Part shown: piece after piece, positions 42,809-51,524 of the stretch
How positions within the stretch are numbered: position 1 is the stretch's first letter
Layout: every line of letters begins with the position of its first letter
NCBI RefSeq assembly: GCF_003231275.1
Contig: NZ_QKVL01000018.1
Coordinates: 60,729-124,728 of the forward strand
Direction: 5' to 3'
Origin: Pseudomonas huaxiensis
GTDB taxonomy: Bacteria; Pseudomonadota; Gammaproteobacteria; Pseudomonadales; Pseudomonadaceae
DNA length: 64,000 nt
Notes under the pieces: generated by a model
The model's input: the letters and a program-made list of their open reading frames with translations, nothing else
What the model was told of the DNA's origin: nothing
Databases searched by the model: none
Position numbers and translations under genes: made by a program

Positions 42809-44569
42809 ATGTTAAATCCGCTTTCCTCGCGTCAGCGCCAGGCCTTGCAGCTAGCCTGGCGTTTCGTTCGTCCATACCGCAAACAGTCGTTGCTCGCCTT
42901 GCTGGCGCTGGTGGTGACGGCGGGCATCACCTTGTCCATGGGCCAGGGTATCCGCCTGTTGGTGGACCAAGGTTTCGTGACCCGCTCGGCCGACCTGCTC
43001 GGTCAGTCCATCGCGTTGTTCATGGCCTTGGTGCTTGCCCTGGCGGTGGGGACGTTCGCCCGTTTCTACCTGGTGTCTTGGATTGGCGAGCGGGTAGTGG
43101 CCGATATTCGCCAGCAGGTGTTCGATCACCTGATCAGCCTGCATCCCGGCTTTTTCGAACACAACCGCAGTTCCGAAATCCAGTCGCGGCTGACCGCCGA
43201 CACCACGCTGCTGCAATCGGTGATCGGCTCGTCGCTGTCGTTGTTCCTGCGCAACACGCTGATGGTCCTGGGTGGCATCGTGCTGCTGTTCGTCACCAAC
43301 CCCAAGCTGACCAGCATCGTGGTGTTGGCGCTGCCGCTGGTTGTGGCGCCGATCCTGATCTTTGGCCGTCGGGTGCGCTCGTTGTCCCGTGAGAGCCAGG
43401 ACCGCATCGCCGATGTTGGCAGCTACGTCGCCGAAACCCTCGGTCAGATCAAGACGGTGCAGGCCTACAATCACCAGCCACGGGATCGCCAGCGTTTTGG
43501 CGAAACCGTGGAAGCGGCTTTCGCCACGGCGCGCAAACGCATCGTCCAGCGCGCCTGGCTGATCACCCTGGTGATCGTGCTGGTGCTGGGGGCGGTGGGT
43601 GTGATGCTCTGGGTCGGTGGCATGGATGTGATCGCCGGGCGTATCTCCGGTGGCGAGTTGGCCGCTTTCGTCTTCTACAGCCTGATCGTCGGCAGCGCGT
43701 TCGGCACTGTCAGTGAAGTGATCGGCGAGCTGCAGCGTGCCGCGGGCGCCGCCGAGCGCATTGCCGAATTGCTCGCCGCGCGCAGCGAGATTGTCGCTCC
43801 GCAGGACGGTGGCGTGCTTCTGCCGCCACGGGTGAGCGGCCGGCTGGAATTGCAGGCGGTGCACTTTGCCTACCCGTCGCGCGCCTCGCGACCTGCGATC
43901 GATGGCCTCGACCTGACCGTCGAGCCTGGCCAGACCCTGGCGCTGGTGGGGCCGTCCGGAGCGGGCAAGTCGACGCTGTTCGACCTGTTGCTGCGTTTCT
44001 ACGATCCGCAACAGGGGCAGATCCTGCTCGACGGCCAACCCCTGACCCGGCTCGACCCGCAGGAACTGCGCCGGCATTTCGCCCTGGTGGCGCAGAACCC
44101 GGCGCTGTTCTTCGGCAGTGTCGAGGACAACATCCGCTACGGCCGCGCCGACGCCAGTTTCGCCGAGGTCGAAGCCGCCGCTCGTAGTGCGCATGCCCAC
44201 GAGTTCATCCTGCAATTGCCCAACGGCTACCAGACTCACCTTGGTGACGCCGGCCTCGGCCTGTCCGGCGGTCAGCGCCAGCGCCTGGCAATTGCCCGGG
44301 CCTTGCTGGTGGATGCGCCGATCCTGTTGCTGGACGAGGCCACCAGCGCCCTCGATGCGCAGAGCGAGTACCTGATCCAGCAGGCTTTGCCGACCTTGAT
44401 GGCCGGGCGCACGACGCTGGTGATCGCCCACCGCCTGGCCACGGTGCAGCATGCCGATCGCATTGCGGTGATCGACCAGGGCAAGGTGGTGGCGGTGGGG
44501 ACACACTTGCAGTTGATCGCCGAGAGCCCGCTGTATGCGCGGTTGGCGGAATTGCAGTTTGGCTCTTGA
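42809..44569 (+). CDS. MsbA-type ABC exporter (permease-ATPase fusion)
   Basis: 586 residues. Six membrane helices (about 20-310) of ABC exporter type 1 precede an ATPase domain (about 340-580) with Walker A GPSGAGKST, signature LSGGQRQRLAIARALL, Walker B ILLLDEATSALD and switch His in VIAHRLATV. It is a half-transporter that would work as a homodimer; lipid or drug export is inferred from the family, the substrate is unknown. The ATG at 42809 lacks a strong ribosome-binding site. Confidence 0.92.
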   Translation: MLNPLSSRQRQALQLAWRFVRPYRKQSLLALLALVVTAGITLSMGQGIRLLVDQGFVTRSADLLGQSIALFMALVLALAVGTFARFYLVSWIGERVVADIRQQVFDHLISLHPGFFEHNRSSEIQSRLTADTTLLQSVIGSSLSLFLRNTLMVLGGIVLLFVTNPKLTSIVVLALPLVVAPILIFGRRVRSLSRESQDRIADVGSYVAETLGQIKTVQAYNHQPRDRQRFGETVEAAFATARKRIVQRAWLITLVIVLVLGAVGVMLWVGGMDVIAGRISGGELAAFVFYSLIVGSAFGTVSEVIGELQRAAGAAERIAELLAARSEIVAPQDGGVLLPPRVSGRLELQAVHFAYPSRASRPAIDGLDLTVEPGQTLALVGPSGAGKSTLFDLLLRFYDPQQGQILLDGQPLTRLDPQELRRHFALVAQNPALFFGSVEDNIRYGRADASFAEVEAAARSAHAHEFILQLPNGYQTHLGDAGLGLSGGQRQRLAIARALLVDAPILLLDEATSALDAQSEYLIQQALPTLMAGRTTLVIAHRLATVQHADRIAVIDQGKVVAVGTHLQLIAESPLYARLAELQFGS

Positions 44570-44587
44570 TCCGGTTTTTTACAGTTA

Positions 44588-44618
44588 TGTGACAGGATTT
44601 GTATCGACTGTCACATTT
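44588..44618. repeat. Inverted repeat after the ABC exporter gene
   Basis: ATGTGACA and TGTCACAT, perfect 8-bp arms with a 14-nt spacer. No T-run follows directly. Role unknown. Confidence 0.5.
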
Positions 44619-44678
44619 CTGTAGCAATCCCCTGAGAGTATCGATTTCAACTGTTGCGTAAGTGCTCGATGCAGTTTC

Positions 44679-44708
44679 GCTGCCGTCACCTGATGGCAGC
44701 TTTTTTTT
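44679..44708 (+). terminator. Intrinsic terminator downstream of the ABC exporter
   Basis: GCTGCC - 10-nt loop - GGCAGC followed by eight T. It lies 110 bp after the exporter stop codon and before the chemoreceptor start. Confidence 0.8.
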
Positions 44709-44784
44709 GCCCGTGATTCGAGGACATGGATGTCTTTGGTCGGCGATTGCCGCCGTTTCCATCCTTTGTTCCGAGATCCCGCCG

Positions 44785-46410
44785 ATGCCTCTGCGTACCT
44801 CCCTGAGAATGCAAATCCTCGCCCTGCTTGCGGGCAGCCTGTTGGCGATGCTGCTGATCGCCCTGGTCTGTTTCCGTTTGCTGTCCGCCAGTGTCGATGG
44901 CTACAGCCAACTGGTCAGTGGTCCGTTGCGGGCGTCGCAGCAGATCGATGAAGCCAACCTGCAATTCAAGATCCAGGTCCAGGAGTGGAAGAACGTGTTG
45001 CTGCGCGGCAAGCAGCCGGCGGACCTGGACAAGTACTGGCAGCAGTTCCAGGCGCAGGAGCGCCAGGTGCAGGACATCCTCGGCCAACTGGTGCGGGAGA
45101 ACGCTGACGATGCGCCGTTGCACAACAGCCTTATGCAGTTGAAAGACAGTCACCGGCAGTTGGGCGAGGCCTATGCCCGTGGACGCGAGGCGTTTCTCGC
45201 GGCGGGGGCTGATCCGGCTGCGGGGGACCTGGCGGTCAAGGGCGTGGACCGTGCTGCCAGCGAGCAGATGAGTGCGCTGGTCAGCCAGTTGCGTGCCGCC
45301 TCCACGGCGCAGGCCGGGGAACTCAGCGAGCAGGCGCAGCGCACCGTCTGGCTGGGCCTGTCGATCATGTTGCTGTCGGCGCTGGCGATCGGTGTGTTCA
45401 GCCTGTGGCTGGTCAACCGCAGCTTGATCGAGCCAATCCGGCGCCTGATCGAATACGTCGCTCATCTCAGCCAGGGCCGTTTCGATGCCCGCGTTGCCAG
45501 CGATCGTCAGGACGAACTGGGTCGGCTGGCGGTGGCGGCCAACACCCTGCGTGACTTCCTTGCCGACACCGTCGGCCGTCTGCAGGACAACGCCAGCGAG
45601 CTGGAAAGCGCCAGTGGCGATCTGCGCACGCTGGCGGGCGGCATGGCCCGCGGGACCGACGACCAGTTCCAGCGCACCGATCAGGTGGCCACGGCGATGC
45701 ACGAGATGTCGGCGACTGCCCAGGAAGTCGCCCGTCATGCCGCAGAAGCGGCAAGGGCGGCGGACGATGCTGATCACAGCGCCCAGGCCGGCGAGCAGGT
45801 AATGCAGGCGACCATCGACACCATTTCCCGGGTCAACCGGGAAATCGCCGGGACTGCCGGGGTAATCCGTCATCTGGAGCAGGACAGCGGACGCATCGGC
45901 AAGGTGCTGGAAGTGATCCGCGGCATCGCCGAGCAGACCAACCTGCTGGCGCTCAACGCGGCTATCGAAGCGGCGCGGGCCGGTGAGGCCGGGCGTGGTT
46001 TCGCCGTGGTTGCCGATGAAGTGCGTAACCTGGCGCAGCGTACGGCGTCGTCCATTGCCGAGATCAATCAGATCATCAGCGCGGTGCAGTCCGGCGCGGT
46101 GGAGGCGGTCAAGGCGATCGAGGCGGGCCAGGCGCAAAGCGAGGAGGGGGCCGAGCAGGTTCAGCGCGCGGGAGACATGTTGAAACGCATCACCCTGGCG
46201 GTGGAGGAGATCCGCGACATGAACCGGCAGATCGCCACCGCCGCCGAGGAGCAGACCAGCGTTGCCGAGGATATCTCCCGCAATCTGGTGGAAATCACCC
46301 GCATTGCTACCGACAACCAAGGTGCCGTGCAACGTACCGAACGCGCCGGCCATCGCCTGCACGAGCTCTCCGGGCAACTGGGTGCGGTGACCGCACGCTT
46401 GTCCGCTTGA
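44785..46410 (+). CDS. Methyl-accepting chemotaxis protein
   Basis: 541 residues. TM1 (about 11-33), a periplasmic four-helix-bundle ligand domain (about 35-190), TM2 (LGLSIMLLSALAIGVFSLWLV), HAMP (about 215-270, RSLIEPIRRLIEYVAHLSQGRFDARV), and a cytoplasmic signalling domain with EQTNLLALNAAIEAARAGEAGRGFAVVADEVRNLAQRT. No C-terminal NWETF-type pentapeptide. It signals to CheA/CheW; the ligand is unknown. The start at 44785 (MPLRTSLRMQILALL) is set by TM1. Confidence 0.93.
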   Translation: MPLRTSLRMQILALLAGSLLAMLLIALVCFRLLSASVDGYSQLVSGPLRASQQIDEANLQFKIQVQEWKNVLLRGKQPADLDKYWQQFQAQERQVQDILGQLVRENADDAPLHNSLMQLKDSHRQLGEAYARGREAFLAAGADPAAGDLAVKGVDRAASEQMSALVSQLRAASTAQAGELSEQAQRTVWLGLSIMLLSALAIGVFSLWLVNRSLIEPIRRLIEYVAHLSQGRFDARVASDRQDELGRLAVAANTLRDFLADTVGRLQDNASELESASGDLRTLAGGMARGTDDQFQRTDQVATAMHEMSATAQEVARHAAEAARAADDADHSAQAGEQVMQATIDTISRVNREIAGTAGVIRHLEQDSGRIGKVLEVIRGIAEQTNLLALNAAIEAARAGEAGRGFAVVADEVRNLAQRTASSIAEINQIISAVQSGAVEAVKAIEAGQAQSEEGAEQVQRAGDMLKRITLAVEEIRDMNRQIATAAEEQTSVAEDISRNLVEITRIATDNQGAVQRTERAGHRLHELSGQLGAVTARLSA

Positions 46411-46793
46411 ACGTTTAAGCCTGGGGGAAATCCGCCACTTGCTGGCTAAACAGGCGGCAAGCCTGGCGGGATCCCGCCATGAAAACCGGTGAATATGGGG
46501 TGCGACCACACGCCTCGCCTATTAGCCGTTGGTCGAGCTGAAGTTGGCCCGTTTCATGCTTTAGGCCGGACAGCGCGGGCCATGTCCCGTGTTGAGACCA
46601 GAGGCTGCCGCGGCAGCCACGGCAAAGACCGCTCCCCGCTTCTCCGATACCCCAGCCATTCGCCAGTGCTGGGTCCGGCGCAACCGACCGGGCCTTGTGC
46701 ATGTTAGGCATCGTGTGAGCAAAACCATAAAACCAGGGCGTGCACCCGGGTGCGGCGGTCAGGCCAATCACTTCACTTCAATTGGATTGAAAT
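46411..46793. other. Intergenic region upstream of mqo
   Basis: 383 bp without a supported gene. An inverted repeat at about 46430-46475 (CCGCCACTTGC / GCAAG..TGGCGG) may end the chemoreceptor transcript. A sigma-54-like promoter is noted at 46544. Confidence 0.5.
46544..46560 (+). promoter_or_regulatory. Possible sigma-54 promoter upstream of mqo
   Basis: TTGGCCCG-TTTC-ATGCT has GG and GC 10 nt apart, close to TGGCACG-N4-TTGCW. It lies 234 nt upstream of mqo, a long leader. One-off matches of this kind are common, so confidence is low. Confidence 0.3.
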
Positions 46794-48389
46794 ATGAAAA
46801 AAATCCTTTTGGCGCTCCTGTGCCTGAGCGTCATTGGTTGTTCCAAGCCCAGTGAACCGGAAAAGACTGTCGATGTGCTGCTGATCGGCGGCGGCATCAT
46901 GAGCGCCAGCCTCGGGACCTACCTCCACGAACTCGAACCCCAGTGGTCGATCAACATCTATGAGCGCATGGACCAGGTCGCCGAAGAGAGCTCCAACGCC
47001 TGGAACAACGCCGGTACCGGCCACTCCGCCTTCTGCGAGCTGAACTACACCAGCGAAGGCGCCGACGGCAAAATCGACATCAGCAAGGCCGTGGCGATCA
47101 ACGAACAGTTCGAAATCTCCAAGCAGTTCTGGGCCTATCAGGTCGAGCAGGACGTGCTGCGCAACCCGACGTCGTTCATCAACAGCGTGCCGCACATGAG
47201 CTTCGTCTGGGGTGACAAGAACGTCGAGTTCCTCAAGAAGCGCCATGAAGCCCTGCAGCACAGCTCGCTGTTCCGCGGCATGGAGTTCTCCGAGGACCAC
47301 GCCCAGATCGCCAAGTGGGTGCCGATCGTGATGGAAGGCCGCGCCGCCGACCAGAAGATCGCCGCGACCCGCATGCCGATCGGTACTGACGTGAACTTCG
47401 GCGAAATCACCCGCCAGTTGGTGGGCTCGCTGACCAAGAGCGAGAACGTCAAGCTGCACGTGCGCCACGAAGTCCGCGACATCAAGCGCAATGCCGACAA
47501 CACCTGGACCGTGGTCGTCGCCGATCTCGGCAACAAGGGCGTAGAGTCCAGCGTCAAGGCCAAGTTCGTCTTCATCGGTGCCGGTGGTGGCGCGCTGAAG
47601 CTGCTGCAGAAGTCCGGTATTCCTGAGGCCGAAGGCTATGCAGGCTTCCCGGTGGGCGGCCAGTTCCTGATGACCGACAACCAGGACATCGTTGCTCGCC
47701 ACAAGGCCAAGCTGTACGGCAAGGCTTCGGTCGGCGCGCCGCCGATGTCGGTTCCGCACCTGGACACCCGTGTCATCGATGGCAAGGAAGTCCTGCTGTT
47801 CGGCCCGTTCGCGACCTTCTCCACCAAGTTCCTGAAAAACGGTTCGCTGCTGGACATGTTCGCGGCCCTGACCAGCCACAACATCATGCCGATGACCCAT
47901 GCCGGTATCGACAACATCGACCTGAGCACCTATCTGATGGGCCAGTTGATGCTGAGCTTCGACGACCGCATGGCGGCGCTGCGCGAGTATTTCCCGCAGG
48001 CGAAGAACGAAGACTGGAAATTGCTGCAGGCCGGCCAGCGCGTACAGGTGATCAAGAAAGATCCGGTGCACGGCGGCATTCTGCAGTTCGGTACCGAGAT
48101 CGTTGCGTCTGAAGACGGCAGCATCGCCGCGCTGCTGGGTGCGTCGCCAGGTGCTTCCACCGCTGCGCCGATCATGCTCAGCGTGCTGGAAAAGACCTTC
48201 AAGGACCGCATCAAGACCCCTGAATGGCAGGAAGGTCTGAAGAAGATCGTTCCGACCTATGGCCAGAAGCTCAACAACAACCTTGAGCTGACCAACAAGA
48301 CCCGCGAGTGGACCAGCTCGCGTCTGGGCCTGACCTTCATGCCGGTGCTGCCGGAAGAAGTGGCGGCTGAGCCGGTGGCGGTTCAGTAA
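46794..48389 (+). CDS. mqo: Malate:quinone oxidoreductase, with lipoprotein-type signal
   Basis: 531 residues. The N-terminus MKKILLALLCLSVIGCSKPSEP is a short signal with a lipobox (SVIGC). The Mqo body follows: VDVLLIGGGIMSASLGTYLHELEP (FAD site), YERMDQVAEESSNAWNNAGTGHSAFCELNYT, and LMTDNQDIVARHKAKLYGKASVGAPPMSVPHLDTR. It oxidises malate to oxaloacetate and passes electrons to quinone. The lipobox suggests a membrane-anchored periplasmic form, unlike cytosolic Mqo; Pseudomonas Mqo paralogues with export signals exist. Codon use is native. Confidence 0.95.
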   Translation: MKKILLALLCLSVIGCSKPSEPEKTVDVLLIGGGIMSASLGTYLHELEPQWSINIYERMDQVAEESSNAWNNAGTGHSAFCELNYTSEGADGKIDISKAVAINEQFEISKQFWAYQVEQDVLRNPTSFINSVPHMSFVWGDKNVEFLKKRHEALQHSSLFRGMEFSEDHAQIAKWVPIVMEGRAADQKIAATRMPIGTDVNFGEITRQLVGSLTKSENVKLHVRHEVRDIKRNADNTWTVVVADLGNKGVESSVKAKFVFIGAGGGALKLLQKSGIPEAEGYAGFPVGGQFLMTDNQDIVARHKAKLYGKASVGAPPMSVPHLDTRVIDGKEVLLFGPFATFSTKFLKNGSLLDMFAALTSHNIMPMTHAGIDNIDLSTYLMGQLMLSFDDRMAALREYFPQAKNEDWKLLQAGQRVQVIKKDPVHGGILQFGTEIVASEDGSIAALLGASPGASTAAPIMLSVLEKTFKDRIKTPEWQEGLKKIVPTYGQKLNNNLELTNKTREWTSSRLGLTFMPVLPEEVAAEPVAVQ

Positions 48390-48401
48390 GGTAAGTAGTG
48401 C

Positions 48402-48466
48402 ATCGCGAGCAAGCTCGCTCCTACAGGGTTTTGCATATTCCTTGTAGGAGCGAGCTTGCTCGCGAT
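48402..48466. repeat. REP pair downstream of mqo
   Basis: ATCGCGAGCAAGCTCGCTCC and its inverse form 24-bp arms (48402-48425, 48443-48466). It lies between convergent mqo and the glycine-zipper gene, probably also acting as a 3' hairpin. Confidence 0.9.
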
Positions 48467-48511
48467 CATCGATGAACCCGTCAACCCAAACCTGACTGGC
48501 TCACCCCACAA

Positions 48512-48880
48512 TCAATGCTTTTTCTTCTTGTCCCCAAGGTGATTGCCCAGCGCACCACCTGCCGCCCCGCCCAGGCCGGCGCCAATCGTCGCACCGGTGC
48601 TGCCACCGAGCTTGTTGCCCAGCAACGAACCACCTGCCGAACCCAGGCCGCCACCGACCGCTGCCTTGGCCTTGTTGCCTTTCTTCGCCGCTACGGCACC
48701 ACCCGCCGCGCCGCCGACACCGGCACCAATGGCCGCGCCGGTGCTGCCACCGAGCTGCTGGCCGACCACGTTACCCAGTGCACCGCCCAGGCCACCGCCC
48801 AGTGCAGCAGTGCCATCGCCCGCGACGGCGCCTTGTGCGAACAGCAGGCCCAGAGTGACGGCGACAAAAGTCTTGCGCAT
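48512..48880 (-). CDS. Glycine-zipper secreted/outer-membrane protein
   Basis: 122 residues with a signal peptide (MRKTFVAVTLGLLFAQGAVAG). The mature part is almost wholly Gly/Ala repeats of GGxxG type (ALGGGLGGALGNVVGQQLGG, twice more with variation), broken by a basic stretch KKGNKAKAA, and ends DKKKKH. Glycine zippers form tightly packed membrane helices. Function is unknown. The start at 48880 is fixed by the signal peptide. Confidence 0.85.
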   Translation of the reverse strand: MRKTFVAVTLGLLFAQGAVAGDGTAALGGGLGGALGNVVGQQLGGSTGAAIGAGVGGAAGGAVAAKKGNKAKAAVGGGLGSAGGSLLGNKLGGSTGATIGAGLGGAAGGALGNHLGDKKKKH

Positions 48881-48977
48881 GAAAAACAACCTCAAGGAAA
48901 AAAGCGTGCGATCAGGCACGCGAAATGGAGCACTCCGGGCTTGCCGGACCACTCCAGGAAAACGGGGGGCGTACACG

Positions 48978-49001
48978 AAAAAGCCCGCGAGAAGCGGGCT
49001 T
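48978..49001 (-). terminator. Terminator of tRNA-Pro
   Basis: AGCCCGC / GCGGGCT stem with five A on the plus-strand left, giving a U-run on the minus strand, 16 bp beyond the tRNA 3' end. Confidence 0.85.
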
Positions 49002-49016
49002 GGACGATAAGCGATC

Positions 49017-49093
49017 TGGTCGGAGAGACAGGATTCGAACCTGCGGCCTTCTCGTCCCGAACGAGACGCGCTACCTGGCTGCGCTACACTCCG
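49017..49093 (-). tRNA. tRNA-Pro (anticodon CGG)
   Basis: 77 nt with an encoded CCA end. On the minus strand it reads CGGAGTGTAGCGCAGC..., the anticodon stem-loop CTCG-TTCGGGA-CGAG gives anticodon CGG, the T-arm loop is TTCGAAT, and the 3' end is CTCTCCGACCA. It decodes CCG. The neighbours ygdI and moaB2 match the PAO1 arrangement. Confidence 0.95.
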
Positions 49094-49130
49094 ATGAGGA
49101 AAATTCTACTCAAAATATTTCCATGAACAA

Positions 49131-49289
49131 AGCAGCTTCGAGCTGGAAGCTTCAAGCCGCAAGAAAGAGCGGGATGCGCCGCAACCTCCTCTTGCAGCTT
49201 GAAGCTCGGAGAGCAGCTTCGAGCTGGAAGCTTCAAGCCACAAGAAGGGGCGAAATGCGCCGCAATCTCCTCTTGCAGCTTGAAGCTTG
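49131..49289. repeat. Tandem repeat of about 81 bp, two copies
   Basis: The unit starts AGCAGCTTCGAGCTGGAAGC at 49131 and again at 49212, and ends in CTTGCAGCTTGAAGCT. The two units differ at a few positions, and each unit is itself an imperfect palindrome (GCTTCGAGCTGGAAGCTTCAA / TTGCAGCTTGAAGC). It resembles a REP-type family inserted beside the tRNA gene. Confidence 0.85.
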
Positions 49290-49305
49290 AAACTTGTGGC
49301 TGCTT

Positions 49306-49527
49306 TCAGAGTTCTTTGACGGTACGGATCTGGTCCTTGTTGACGCGGGTGCGCTTGCCGTCGAGTTGTTCGAATTCGTAGAAGCCGGAATCTTCGTCGT
49401 AGCTCGGGGTGTCCACGGCCTGGATTTCACGGCCATCGTTGAGGGTAATCACGGTCGGCGAAGCGCAACCGGCGAGGGCGCCAAGACCGAGGGCAAGCAG
49501 GAAAGCAGGAAGGGTCCGTTGAATCAT
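49306..49527 (-). CDS. YgdI/YgdR family lipoprotein
   Basis: 73 residues: lipoprotein signal MIQRTLPAFLLALGLGALAGCAS with lipobox LAGC, then the short beta-barrel SH3-like YgdI fold (VITLNDGREIQAVDTPSYDEDSGFYEFEQLDGKRTRVNKDQIRTV). Outer-membrane or inner-membrane lipoprotein of unknown role. GGAG lies before the ATG. Confidence 0.92.
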   Translation of the reverse strand: MIQRTLPAFLLALGLGALAGCASPTVITLNDGREIQAVDTPSYDEDSGFYEFEQLDGKRTRVNKDQIRTVKEL

Positions 49528-49721
49528 GGTGAATCTCCAATAGGTGAAGGCCGGGTATTGTTCTTCAGACGCATGTGGTTACAGCAAGTTCCTTGCGATC
49601 TTTAGCGTAGCGGCTAATCGCGTCATTGACCGGGCGCAATACCTGGTCGGCCAAGCCACGCGGGGCCTCTTTCCCTGTGATATAACACCGCCCATTCCCA
49701 TTCTTCAACGGACCCAATGCC

Positions 49722-50261
49722 ATGAAAGCCAAGGCAGACGCCCCCTTCGTGCCGCTCAACATCGCCGTGTTGACCGTCAGTGACACCCGCACGCTGGAAA
49801 CCGACACCTCCGGCCAGGTCTTCGTCGATCGCCTCACCGAGGCCGGTCACAACCTCGCTGAGCGGGTACTGCTCAAGGACGACCTGTACAAGATCCGCGC
49901 CCAGGTCGCCACCTGGATCGCCGAAGAGGTGGTACAGGTCGTGCTGATCACCGGCGGCACCGGTTTCACCGGTCGCGACAGCACCCCTGAGGCGGTCACC
50001 TGCTTGCTGGACAAGCAGGTCGATGGTTTTGGCGAGTTGTTCCGGCAGATTTCGTTGGCCGATATCGGCACCTCCACCGTGCAGTCCCGCGCCTTGGCCG
50101 GGCTGGCCAATGGCACTCTGGTGTGCTGCCTGCCGGGTTCGACCAATGCGGTGCGCACCGGTTGGGACGGCATCCTCGCCGAGCAACTGGACAACCGTCA
50201 TCGCCCATGCAACTTCGTTCCGCACCTGAAGCAGGCCGCGCCCTGTGAAAGCCGTGGCTGA
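49722..50261 (+). CDS. moaB: Molybdenum cofactor biosynthesis protein B
   Basis: 179 residues, MoaB/MogA fold: PLNIAVLTVSDTRTLETDTSGQ, VVLITGGTGFTGRDSTPEAV (GGTG motif) and CLPGSTNAVRTGW. It binds molybdopterin and probably adenylates it. It overlaps moeA by 17 bp, so the two are coupled (moaB2-moeA2 in PAO1). Confidence 0.95.
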   Translation: MKAKADAPFVPLNIAVLTVSDTRTLETDTSGQVFVDRLTEAGHNLAERVLLKDDLYKIRAQVATWIAEEVVQVVLITGGTGFTGRDSTPEAVTCLLDKQVDGFGELFRQISLADIGTSTVQSRALAGLANGTLVCCLPGSTNAVRTGWDGILAEQLDNRHRPCNFVPHLKQAAPCESRG

Positions 50262-51471
50262 GGCGCCGGCGGCCAAGCCGCTGCTGCCGGTCGAGGCGGC
50301 GCTCGAACGCCTGCTGGCGCTGGCCGAGGCGGCGCCGATCACTGAGGTCGAAGACGTCGCTCTGGCGGATGCCGAGGGGCGGGTGTTGGCCAATGACCTG
50401 CACGCCACCCTCGACCTGCCGCCCTGGCCGAACAGCGCCATGGATGGCTACGCCCTGCGCGTGAGCGACTGGCCGGGCGAGCCTCTGCCGGTCAGTCAGC
50501 GGATCTTCGCCGGGCAATCGCCGGAGCCGCTGCAGCCCGGCACGTGTGCGCGGATCTTCACCGGAGCGCCGGTGCCTGCGGGCGCCGACTGCGTCGAGAT
50601 GCAGGAAAACGCCGAAGTCCTGGATGACCAGCGCGTGCGCTTCACCGAAGCCTTGAGCGCGGGCCAGAACATTCGTCCGCAAGGCCAGGAAACCCGCGCC
50701 GGTGAGTTGGTGCTGGTGGCTGGAACCCGCCTCGGTCCGATCGAATTGGGCCTCGCGGCCACCCTCGGCTATGCCCGTGTCGCAGTGGTGCGGCGGGTGC
50801 GGGTTGCGGTGCTGTCCACCGGGGACGAACTGGTCGAGCCGGGTCAACCTTTGGGTCCGGGGCAGATCTACAACAGCAACCGTCGCCTGCTGTGCAGTTG
50901 GTTGCAGCGTCTGGGCTGCGAAGTAGTGGATGCTGGCATCCTCCCGGACGATCTGGTGAAGACCCGGCAATGCCTGGCAGGGCTCGGTGACGTTGACCTG
51001 ATCCTGTCCACTGGCGGTGTTTCCGTGGGGGAGGCCGACTACCTGGGTGTCGCCCTGCGCGAGGCCGGTGAACTAGCGTTGTGGAAGCTGGCGATTAAGC
51101 CCGGCAAGCCACTGACGGTTGGCCAGTACAACGGCGTGCCGGTGATCGGCCTGCCCGGCAACCCGGCTTCGACGCTAGTCACCTTTGGCCTGCTGACCCG
51201 GCCTTATCTGCTGCGCCGCCAGGGCGTGCAGGAGGTCAAACCATTGCAGTTCGCCGTGCCGGCCGGCTTCGACTGGCCGAAGTCCGGCAATCGCCGGGAG
51301 TACCTGCGCGCCCGCCTGGAGCACGGCAAGGCGCTGATCTACCGCAACCAGAGCTCCGGCGTGCTGCGCAGCGCAGCCTGGGCCGAGGGGCTGGTGGAAG
51401 TGCTGGAAGGCACGACGCCGATGCAGGGGGATATCGTGCAGTTCATTCCGCTGAGTGAGTTGCTTGGCTGA
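50245..51471 (+). CDS. moeA: Molybdopterin molybdenumtransferase
   Basis: 408 residues from GTG 50245. Signatures: PPWPNSAMDGYALR, RIFTGAPVPAGADCVEMQENAE, VLSTGDELVEPGQ, STGGVSVGEADYL and GLPGNPASTLVTF. It inserts molybdate into adenylated molybdopterin, needed for nitrate reductase and other molybdoenzymes. It overlaps moaB by 17 bp. Confidence 0.96.
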   Translation: MKAVAEAPAAKPLLPVEAALERLLALAEAAPITEVEDVALADAEGRVLANDLHATLDLPPWPNSAMDGYALRVSDWPGEPLPVSQRIFAGQSPEPLQPGTCARIFTGAPVPAGADCVEMQENAEVLDDQRVRFTEALSAGQNIRPQGQETRAGELVLVAGTRLGPIELGLAATLGYARVAVVRRVRVAVLSTGDELVEPGQPLGPGQIYNSNRRLLCSWLQRLGCEVVDAGILPDDLVKTRQCLAGLGDVDLILSTGGVSVGEADYLGVALREAGELALWKLAIKPGKPLTVGQYNGVPVIGLPGNPASTLVTFGLLTRPYLLRRQGVQEVKPLQFAVPAGFDWPKSGNRREYLRARLEHGKALIYRNQSSGVLRSAAWAEGLVEVLEGTTPMQGDIVQFIPLSELLG

Positions 51472-51524
51472 GGTTGAGGTGGTGGCTGCATCGCGCCGAA
51501 CCGTCGCGATGCAGCCGCAACAAT

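Noticed and set aside
44588..44618. CRP/Vfr binding site (TGTGA...TCACA)
   Set aside because: Half-sites are 14+ nt apart instead of 6, so it does not fit the consensus; kept only as an inverted repeat.
49017..49289. Integration site of an island at tRNA-Pro
   Set aside because: No integrase gene and no duplicated tRNA 3' end was found nearby; the repeats there are a local tandem duplication.
49528..49721. Molybdenum-cofactor riboswitch upstream of moaB
   Set aside because: No convincing multi-helix structure could be drawn by eye in the 194-bp gap.
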